Of a stretch of 64,000 nucleotides of DNA, positions 56,953-64,000 are shown piece by piece. The translations under genes were made by a program, and so were the position numbers. The stretch's first letter is position 1, and the number at the start of each line of letters is the position of its first letter. A model generated the notes under the pieces. It made no database searches, was not told the DNA's origin, and saw only the letters and a list, made by a program, of their open reading frames with translations. Origin of the DNA: Caecitellus pseudoparvulus (lineage: Eukaryota; Bigyra: Bicosoecida); NCBI GenBank assembly GCA_965644315.1, contig CBFFRQ010000056.1, positions 186,001-250,000 of the forward strand, in the 5' to 3' direction.

Positions 56953-58730
56953 TCAGCAGCCGCAGCAGACCTCGAAGAGCGTTGCGTTCACTGCTTCGCC
57001 GCCGCCCTTGTCAATGATCTGCCGGCGCCAGGCCTTGTCGCGGCCTGCCAGGTTCTGCAGGCACTCCTGGGAGTACTTGGACATGTCCTGCTCCTCCTCA
57101 AACTCCTGCACAGCCAGGGCGATGAGGACGTCCAAGCCGTCCTCCTCCACCACCGCCGCACCGTGCTCCCCTGAGAACTTCGTGATGTGGTTCAGGATGC
57201 CCGCGCTCCACGTTGCGATGCGCCCATCGTCTGTGGACCGAATGTTGGACACGAGCAGGGGCACAGCGCCTGCCTCTGCCACCGCGTCTGCCAGCTGAGG
57301 CAGTGTGGTCAGGTTGAACAGCGCGCCACAAGCCCACGCCACGGCCTCCGTGTCCATCTCCTCCAGCACCCCCACCAGGGCATCCACACCACCCGCATCG
57401 GCGACGCCCGTCTTGTTCTCCTCCAACTCGCAGGTGACGTTGAACAGCACGCCAGCGGCATTCGTGCGCAGCTCGGGGTCTGTCGTCACCACCGCCTCCA
57501 CCACCACCTCCAAATTCGCGCCCCTGCCCATGAACGCGTCGATTTCAGGGTTGTGTCCACCAGTGGCGTTGAACAGCGCTCCTGCAGCGTTGGTGCGCAT
57601 CTCGTGGAAGGCCATGATGGCCTCTTCCTCGGCCACATCCACGGGGAGCCCGTCCTCCCCCGTCGCCTCCGGCATGCCCAGTGCCAGCAGCTTCAGCAGG
57701 GCAGCCACACCACCCTTGCCGAACAGCTTGGCTTGCTCCTCAGGCCGGTCGTACACCAGGTTCTGCAGGGCACCCGCTGCATACCCCACCGTGATGACAC
57801 CCACCTCCATGTCGCTGTCGACGGCCACACCGGGCGCCTCTTCGCCCTCGCCCCCCCCCGCAGCTGCCGCTGCCTCTGCTTCCTCTGCAGGCAGCGCACC
57901 AGCCAGGGTCTTCAGACCAGCGTGGAGCAGGCCCGTGAAGGCCTCCACACCTTGAGCAAGCAGAATAGCAGCCTGGTTGGCATCGCTGTGCAAGGCGAAG
58001 GGAAGGGTGTGTGTGTGTGCACTCGCGTAGCTGTCACCTTGACACTTGCAACGCACCTCTCAATGGTCAGGTTGTACAGCGCAGCAACAATGATGCGGCG
58101 GGTGTCAAAGCCAGTCTCGGGGGAAGTGGCCATGGACAGCATGGTCTGCACAGCCTGGGGCGTCTCTCCAATCAAGCGGCGGTGCTCAGGGTGCCCACCA
58201 GCCAAGTTCTGCAGGGTGCCAGCCGCCCATGCTCGACCATCCTCATCCCCCTTGCTGCTCAGCATGCCCACGACGTTGGCAATAATGTCAGCTGTCGCTT
58301 CCGCCTCCCCCCCCTGGCTGAGGAAGGAGGTGACGTTGAACAGGGCCCCCACAGCGTGCACACGAGCAGCATCGGAGAAAGGAGAGTCTGCACCAATGAC
58401 GCCTGAAAGGATTGGCATGCCGCCTTCCGCGGCAATGACAGATGGGTTCTGCTCGTTCTCAATGCTGCAGTGGTACACGACGCTCAGAGCGGCTTCACGC
58501 GTGGCCTGTTCAGCCTCTGCGCTGCCAATCACTGCCAGGAGTGGGCCCAGGGCTGCTGCCTCGCGCACAATGTCCCGCACACCAGGGTGCCGCCGCGCAT
58601 CCTCCGCGAGCTCTTGCAGTGCTTCAGAGCCAGCGGTCGCGGCAGCGGTGGCTGTCTCCTTGGCGCGCTCAGCGACCTCTTCCGGCACGGGCGCCGCCTC
58701 TTCCAGAGAAATGTCAGTGATATCAGCCAT
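56953..58730 (-). CDS. armadillo-repeat protein
   Basis: Two exons, 58730-58057 and 57985-56953, are joined across a 71-nt GTGCGT...TTGCACAG intron (phase 2), giving 568 residues. The acidic N-terminus (MADITDISLEEAAPVPEEV) is followed by tandem ARM units with the usual N/A-G-AL-x-N-L pattern: HAVGALFNVTSFLSQGG, RAWAAGTLQNLAGGHPEHR, VAALYNLTIESDANQAAIL, GYAAGALQNLVYDRPE, NAAGALFNATGGHNPEI, NAAGVLFNVTCELEENK and WACGALFNLTTLPQLAD. There is no F-box, U-box or kinase. ARM arrays of this kind act as binding scaffolds (VAC8, ARMC and ciliary SPAG6 types); I cannot choose among them. The regular spacing and conserved Asn ladder suggest peptide binding in an extended groove. Confidence 0.8.
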
Positions 58731-59339
58731 CTGCGAGGTGGCAGGCAAGCGCGCTCATGCAGCAGGTAAGTTGCGCAGGGCTCGATCGGGCCGGCTTTGT
58801 GCAACCAGCACGTGCCGCAAGCCGTCCAGCCGGCCGCCGGCGCCTTGACAAGCGCAAGAACAGGACAAGGACAATAAACAGACAGGGCACCGCAACCCAA
58901 CATCAGGCGCGCTGCTTGAGCTGGGCGCAGTGCGGCTGCTACTGGCGGCTTGGCGGGGCTGTGCAGTGCTGCAAATGCCGCAAGGTACTGGCCAGCCCAC
59001 CGACACATGCTGCCGCCCCCAGCGCAGGATCACGAGGGGAAACTATGCCCTGCGCTCGGACAGTCATCATTAACATGCACCCACCTCAGTCAGCTGCGTG
59101 CTCAAATCCACGGGCAGCGAGCAAGATGTACGCGTGGAGCGTCGGTCAGCCGCTGGCCTTCACCACGCAACGGAAGTGAAGACAGTCCCACAGTGCGGTG
59201 AGACTGGAAAAGGCAAAGGACGGGAAGCGCTGCAAGCAGGTAGGTATGAATTGGCCACGCTTCTGGCATGGCCCGGGTTGTGATTCCCGGGCGGCAGGCC
59301 CACTCGGGCATTGAAGCCCAAACCTCACACGACCATCTT
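58731..59339. other. intergenic, ARM gene promoter side
   Basis: This 609-bp gap separates the armadillo start from the histidine kinase stop, both on the minus strand. I see no recurrent motif copy. A palindromic CCCGGG...CCCGGG around 59272-59290 looks superficially like a tRNA T-arm but no tRNA surrounds it. Nothing else was recognised. Confidence 0.4.
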
Positions 59340-62300
59340 TCACTGACTGGAGGCTCCCGACGCAATCCTTTGCATCATGGAAGGCGTTGGGCCTTCCAGT
59401 GCCATCCTGAGGGCACCCCGTACAGCGGCCTGCAGGAGCTTGCGGTCCACCGGCTTCGTAAGCACGGCGTCGGCGCCGTTGGCTTTGAAGTCTTCAATGT
59501 CTTGCCGCAGCGCATTGCCCGTGACGCCCACAATGCGCCCCGAATAGCCGTGCTGTTGGCGCAGGGCGTTAGCACAGGCAAAGCCGTCCATCACTGGCAT
59601 AGACTTGTCCATGAGCACGCAGCTTACACGGTGGAGTGGCGCACCCCGCGCATCCTTCAGGCCGGAGCGCACTGCCTCATGGTGTTCGACGAACACCCGC
59701 AGAGCCTGCTGACCATCCTCCGCCACCAACACCGTCGTGGAGGGGAAGGTGCGTTTCACCACGCGTGCGAGGAGTTGACGCGTCACGGCTGTGTCGTCCA
59801 CAATCAGCACGGAGCCCGACAGGCCCTTGTCCGAAGTGCTGCCTGCCGCGCTGCTCGCAGTGGACAGGCTGGGCGTGCCGCTGCCCATCGAAGGCGTACC
59901 ACGGCTGCCAGCCCCCGCAAGTGGTGTTCCTGCCCCCGAGGACATGCGGCTGGACAAGCCGCTCAGCATGATGGAGGCGTTTCCTGACGCGCTGAAGCGG
60001 ACATCAGAAGATGAAGTCAGCACCTTCGCAGCCGCTGAGCTGCCACTTGTAGTGTGGCTGGCGGCAGTGGCATGGGACACATCCCTGGCACCCGCCTTCA
60101 TCTCACCTGACGCGGGTGGGCGCCGACTCGGTGATGCCGCAGCAACACCCTTGGCTTCTGGTGGAGTGGAGGGTCGCGCAGGGGCTGGGGGCGCGGGCTT
60201 GGCCACTGGCAGCGCTGACTCCCCTGCACTGCCCACTGTGCCCCCCAAGGCGGGGGACGTGAAGCGCACTGTGCCTGACCCGGCAGCCGGCACAGAGCAC
60301 CAGAAGAAGAAGGTGCTGCCCCGGTTCTTCCCCTTGGAGTGCACCCGGATCCCACCATTCATGTGCTCCACGATGGCTTTGCAGAGGGTCAGGCCCAATC
60401 CTGACGAGCCTGCCTGCTTAGCACCTTCACGTAGTTGGGAGAAGGGCTTGAACAGTCGGGACATCTCTTCCCGCGTCATGCCAATGCCCTTGTCCTCCAC
60501 CTCGAACCGCAAGTACACCATGGTGCTTTCCCCTCGGCTGGCGCCCCCGCTGCCGCCCAGACCACTGCCTCCCCCACTGCCACTGCTGGCTGAGGGGCTG
60601 GCACTAAGGTGGGAGTGTGCGTGGCGAGCGCCACGCGAGTTGGCACCCACGCGCTCGGACAGCTCTCGGAAGGAAGCGTTGCTGCCAGATCTGCTGCGCA
60701 CGTGTGCGGCGTCTTTCGACCACCCCCGTCCGCTGCTTGGTTCATCTTCCCTTGATCTAGACTTGGACTTAGCTGAGGCTGAGCCCTCCCGAGAAGACTC
60801 CGGGATATCAGACAGCATTGCGGGGGGAAGAGCGTGTGGGAGAGCGTCAGGGTTGCTGGGGGATGCCTCTGCATGGCCAGAGTGAGTGGTGGAGGGCGTG
60901 CTGATCTCTCCCGCCGAGTGCTCCCCAGAGACAGCTGGGCCCACAGCCCGCGGGTCTCGCATGATTGCGGCGGCCAGCTTCATGGCCTGGTCCAGGGCCA
61001 GCCCCCCTGCCATGGTCACTTCATCACTGCCTGTGGATGAATCGGAGCCACTGCTCATGCCATCGTCCAGGGCTTCGTGCAGGCCGTCCAACACACCTGC
61101 CCCGAAGTGCTGGCTGGGCAGGTGGTGCAGCTGTGGTGTGTGGTGAGGCAGCACCGTGTGAACGCTGAGGTCAAGCGGGTTCCCCAGTCCCCCACCATCC
61201 CCATTGTGCCCGGCCAAGGACGGCACATACCCCTCATCAGACATGGTGAGGGCAGTATGTCCACCTCCACCAGACAACTGCGCCAGCAGCAGGCGTAGCT
61301 GTGTGTCAGACAAGCCAGCCTGGGCGGCATCCGAGGCATCCCCAGTCACCAACGCCGAAGCCAGGGCAGTCGCCTGCACATCCAGCCAATCTTCCTCTTC
61401 CTCCGCTTCGTCTGCTGGTGAGGGTGTGCCTCCTGCCGCGAGGCGCTTGCGTCGGGCCCGAGCCATGCTCTTGCGCCGCTTGCGCTCAGCTTCCTCCTGC
61501 CGGCGCTCCAGCCTGCGCTCCTCCAAGTCACTGGGGTAGTACACCTCTGCATACATGCGTATCGTGACTTCTGTCTCGGGTGGGGAGTGCTTGAAGGCGT
61601 TTGACACAAGGTTCCGCATGCACTGCTGAATGCGCACCTTGTCCGCTTTGACGTACACCGCTTGCCCACCGCCCACCCGCTCCCCCAGGCCCTCCCCATC
61701 AGACTCCTCATCATCCTCCAGTGCCACATCTCCAAGCAGAGTGTTGCCGAATTGACGCGCTTGGGTCAGCTGCTCAGAGAGCGAGTCGCCAACCTGCCGA
61801 CGTGGGTTGGAGCCAGTACTTGCCACGCTCGGGCGAGCCCCTGCCAGCGTCACAGTTGAGACGTCAGGGCCACTCACGGGAGTGCCGCCTCCCAAGTGAG
61901 TTGGCGTGGGCGGTGGCAGGGCCAAGTGCCCACTTTGGGGATGGTGTTGAGGCCGCAGCGCCGCACGCCGATGGGCGCGCCGGGCCTTGCGGAAGGCAGA
62001 CTCGCGGCTAGCGCCGCTCTGCCGCGCCGCACGGAACGTACGCTTGATTGCCTCTGCCTGCTTCTTGATAGCCTTGCGCTGCTCTGCTTCGGCCCGCCAT
62101 GAGCGCTTGTCTACCACTGTGGACTCAATGGTGAGAGAGACGCCCTTGTCACGGAACTGCCGCTCGTACATCTTGGCAACTTCCTGCAGCGCATGCACGG
62201 CGTCGAACGTGTCGTCCACGAACGTCATCATACCCGACGACACCTTGATCCAGTCCAGCACGCTGTTGGCGACGTCTTTCATCGCCGTCGTGCCCTGCAA

Positions 62301-63971
62301 CGACACCTTGAGCATTTCGCGCATGTCCCCCAGCACACGGCGCGGCACAAGAACCAAAGCGTCCCCCGGCGCAACTGTGGGGGCAGTGTCAGGCTGTGCC
62401 TCTGGCGCGCCAAATAAGCCAGGCAGGTCCTTGGGCAGCGCCTTGGACAGGAAGGGCGTCTCTGCTGCCAAGGTGGCCATCGCATTGCGCCAGGAGGTAC
62501 CGTAGTGTTCAGCCCACTGTTTCCACACGCCGTAAAACTCTGTCGCATGGGCAATGGCATTGGACAGATCGTCTGCTGTGGGCGACGGGTGGGCAGGTGC
62601 AGATTGGCCAGGGGCTGGGGCGCCGTGACTGGGGTGCCCCGCCTCCTTCCTGCCTTGCGGCTGGATCATACCCAATGCCTGTGCCGCCTGGAGGGGCACG
62701 TGGGGCAGGTCTGCAGACAGGGCACGCCCCTCTTGGGCAGCTCTTAAGACAGCCGGCGACACAACGCCTCCGCCCGGCATGCCGATGGAGTGCGGAAGGC
62801 CGGGTGTCGCGCCCATGCCTGCAGCAAAGGCCCCGAAGCCAAGGGCAGGACTGTACTCGGGCACTTCCTGATCCAGGAACTCCAACAATGCAGCCCACAC
62901 GGGGCTTCGGGTGCCCGCAATCAAGCTGATGCCAGGGTCAGAGCCCAGAGCCGCCGGGTCTGGCAGATCGGGACAAGGAATGGGGCTGTTCCGGCCACTG
63001 GAAGCGTTGCCTGTCGCCGAGGGGCGAGTGGGCTGAGGAGAAATGCCCTGCATCCCTGATACGTCCACAGCGGGCTGCAGCCCACCTCCTCGCAGCTGGG
63101 CGATGCGCTGTTCATGCCTCCTGGCAGTGGAGTGCAGCGCCGCGATGGAGTCCCGGGCATGCCGGCCCCACTGTACACCTTGGTCCACCGACATGGCCCC
63201 CACCAAGACACCGCCCTGTCCGCCGCTCAGCTCCCACCGAGCTTCTTGTGCTGATGTGACTGAGGCTGCGAGGGGGTCGTCACCGTGCTCCAAGGCTGCT
63301 TCCCGCGCCCGGGTCGCGACATCCAGTGCAGCGGGCACATCCGCGGGTATCAACACGTCATGCTGTGGGTCAAGCTCTCCAAGAGCTGTGGGGGGTGTGC
63401 TGGTGTCAGCAGCTGACACGAGGGGCACAATGACCAATGCCAGCCCATGGGCGCCTACTGATGCAAACCCATGGCCACTGCCCTGCACACTGCCAATGTC
63501 AGTGCCTGAGGCGTCAATGGGCTGCAAGCCACTAGCGCCTTCCCGCACAGTGCTGCTCCAAGAGCCCTCTGGCGCATGGGATAGTGAGTGTTGGGCGGCG
63601 CTACCGGTGGCAGTGCCAGTTGCCAGCGTCGCTGAGGACGCTGACACCATGCGCCGGGGCTCGCCATGGGGCCCGATGGTCCACTTCTCGCTGCTGGTGG
63701 AGGCCGGGTGGCTGAGGCTGTACGACAGAGGCGCTGTCGCGCGAGGTCCAGCCTGCACGACTTGGGAGGAAGACGAAGCCACCGTTGCATGGGAAGGGAA
63801 GGAAGTCAGGGCCTTGGCTGACGCTGCAGCGTCGGCAGCACCCCACAAGCTGGCGCTGGCCGCTTCAGGCTCTGCTACAGGACTTCCAGTGGACTCCTCA
63901 CGCCCCGGTGCGTCGCTAGAGATGCTGCTGAAGGCACGACCACCAGAGGAGCCTGCGAACGCCACATCCAT
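59340..63971 (-). CDS. hybrid histidine kinase-like protein (HATPase_c + REC), 5' end possibly beyond the window
   Basis: An open frame of 1543 residues runs from the ATG at 63971; the frame is open to the window edge, so the true start may lie outside. After 500 disordered residues comes a helical part (MREMLKVSLQGTTAMKDVAN, MMTFVDDTFDAVHALQEVAK) in the position of the dimerisation helices, but no His-containing H-box. The ATPase domain has an N-box (RIQQCMRNLVSNAFKHSP, Asn near 787). An unusually long insert of about 370 residues follows, then G1 (VEDKGIGM), F (LFKPFSQL) and G2 (GSSGLGLTLCKAIVEHMNGG). The C-terminal receiver has SVLIVDDTAVTRQLLARV, the phospho-acceptor Asp near 1454 in VLMDKSMPVMDG, GVTGNA and LTKPVD. 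It is either a divergent hybrid kinase or a sensor whose REC is phosphorylated by another protein. Confidence 0.75.
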   Translation of the reverse strand: MDVAFAGSSGGRAFSSISSDAPGREESTGSPVAEPEAASASLWGAADAAASAKALTSFPSHATVASSSSQVVQAGPRATAPLSYSLSHPASTSSEKWTIGPHGEPRRMVSASSATLATGTATGSAAQHSLSHAPEGSWSSTVREGASGLQPIDASGTDIGSVQGSGHGFASVGAHGLALVIVPLVSAADTSTPPTALGELDPQHDVLIPADVPAALDVATRAREAALEHGDDPLAASVTSAQEARWELSGGQGGVLVGAMSVDQGVQWGRHARDSIAALHSTARRHEQRIAQLRGGGLQPAVDVSGMQGISPQPTRPSATGNASSGRNSPIPCPDLPDPAALGSDPGISLIAGTRSPVWAALLEFLDQEVPEYSPALGFGAFAAGMGATPGLPHSIGMPGGGVVSPAVLRAAQEGRALSADLPHVPLQAAQALGMIQPQGRKEAGHPSHGAPAPGQSAPAHPSPTADDLSNAIAHATEFYGVWKQWAEHYGTSWRNAMATLAAETPFLSKALPKDLPGLFGAPEAQPDTAPTVAPGDALVLVPRRVLGDMREMLKVSLQGTTAMKDVANSVLDWIKVSSGMMTFVDDTFDAVHALQEVAKMYERQFRDKGVSLTIESTVVDKRSWRAEAEQRKAIKKQAEAIKRTFRAARQSGASRESAFRKARRAHRRAALRPQHHPQSGHLALPPPTPTHLGGGTPVSGPDVSTVTLAGARPSVASTGSNPRRQVGDSLSEQLTQARQFGNTLLGDVALEDDEESDGEGLGERVGGGQAVYVKADKVRIQQCMRNLVSNAFKHSPPETEVTIRMYAEVYYPSDLEERRLERRQEEAERKRRKSMARARRKRLAAGGTPSPADEAEEEEDWLDVQATALASALVTGDASDAAQAGLSDTQLRLLLAQLSGGGGHTALTMSDEGYVPSLAGHNGDGGGLGNPLDLSVHTVLPHHTPQLHHLPSQHFGAGVLDGLHEALDDGMSSGSDSSTGSDEVTMAGGLALDQAMKLAAAIMRDPRAVGPAVSGEHSAGEISTPSTTHSGHAEASPSNPDALPHALPPAMLSDIPESSREGSASAKSKSRSREDEPSSGRGWSKDAAHVRSRSGSNASFRELSERVGANSRGARHAHSHLSASPSASSGSGGGSGLGGSGGASRGESTMVYLRFEVEDKGIGMTREEMSRLFKPFSQLREGAKQAGSSGLGLTLCKAIVEHMNGGIRVHSKGKNRGSTFFFWCSVPAAGSGTVRFTSPALGGTVGSAGESALPVAKPAPPAPARPSTPPEAKGVAAASPSRRPPASGEMKAGARDVSHATAASHTTSGSSAAAKVLTSSSDVRFSASGNASIMLSGLSSRMSSGAGTPLAGAGSRGTPSMGSGTPSLSTASSAAGSTSDKGLSGSVLIVDDTAVTRQLLARVVKRTFPSTTVLVAEDGQQALRVFVEHHEAVRSGLKDARGAPLHRVSCVLMDKSMPVMDGFACANALRQQHGYSGRIVGVTGNALRQDIEDFKANGADAVLTKPVDRKLLQAAVRGALRMALEGPTPSMMQRIASGASSQ

Positions 63972-64000
63972 CTGTGGCACAGCTACCTGTGCTACGCGTC

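Noticed and set aside
59255-59295. Possible tRNA T-arm (CCCGGG TTGTGAT TCCCGGG)
   Set aside because: The loop does not match TTCRANY, and no D-arm, anticodon arm or acceptor stem could be drawn around it.
1-64000. Operons, insertion sequences, CRISPR arrays, rRNA or organelle DNA
   Set aside because: Introns, eukaryotic gene families and alternating strands throughout; no repeat-spacer array, transposase or ribosomal RNA sequence was seen.

Overview
The window reads as nuclear DNA of a GC-rich, gene-dense eukaryotic microbe. Nearly every gene I could reconstruct carries short spliceosomal introns (about 47-160 nt) with GTGCG or GTGAG donors and CAG acceptors. The gene content is eukaryotic: SAR1, a CASP golgin, PAM16, COA1-like, TRM5, BCCIP, a KDM4-type JmjC protein and a DH-PH RhoGEF. 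An MNS1-type axonemal coiled coil, a MYCBP/FAP174-type protein and a protein with a Jupiter/HN1-like motif point to a flagellated cell. A GC-rich unicellular alga or another flagellated protist is the best guess; the lineage cannot be fixed from the sequence alone.

Layout, left to right. Positions 1-525 hold at most the tail of one gene. BCCIP(-) and COA1-like(+) are divergent (525-3036), followed by KDM4-like(-) and a membrane protein(-) (3061-7220). A single-exon ORF (7752-14822) encodes six C-type lectin domains, a 48-bp minisatellite-coded Ser/Thr/Pro stalk, a Cys-rich module and a multi-pass membrane region. Then come a cyclin(-), SAR1(-), Kelch-BTB(+), MNS1-like(-), a protein kinase(+), a DUF4211-like protein(+), CASP(+), an MFS transporter(-) and TRM5(+) (14864-35344). 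A gene-poor, visibly AT-richer stretch occupies 35345-38429. The right part holds an EF-hand protein(+), RhoGEF(-) with a 60-bp minisatellite, a putative papain-fold cysteine protease(-), an unrecognised multi-exon gene(+), PAM16(-), a membrane protein(-), GMP synthase(-), the Jupiter-like protein(+), an ankyrin protein(+), a SETD9-like SET protein(+), MYCBP(+), an armadillo protein(-) and a hybrid histidine kinase(-) that is open to the right edge.

Genes alternate strand often. Several convergent neighbours are a few tens of bases apart, and CASP/MFS coding ends overlap; several divergent pairs share 250-530 bp promoters. This is compact eukaryotic packing, not operons. The genes serve unrelated housekeeping roles: secretion and Golgi, mitochondrial import and respiratory assembly, chromatin, tRNA modification, purine synthesis, cilia and signalling. 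No mobile element, rRNA, tRNA or CRISPR array was found.

The most interesting non-coding signal is a recurring motif, TGCGGWAATTG (W=A/T), in either orientation within about 220 bp of the start codon of roughly half of the genes, either upstream or inside the first intron. It may be a core promoter or transcription-factor element of this genome. Other points are stopless introns of 3n length that hide inside open reading frames, tiny first coding exons, a kinase-like receptor protein without a visible H-box, and a SAR1 with an altered switch I.
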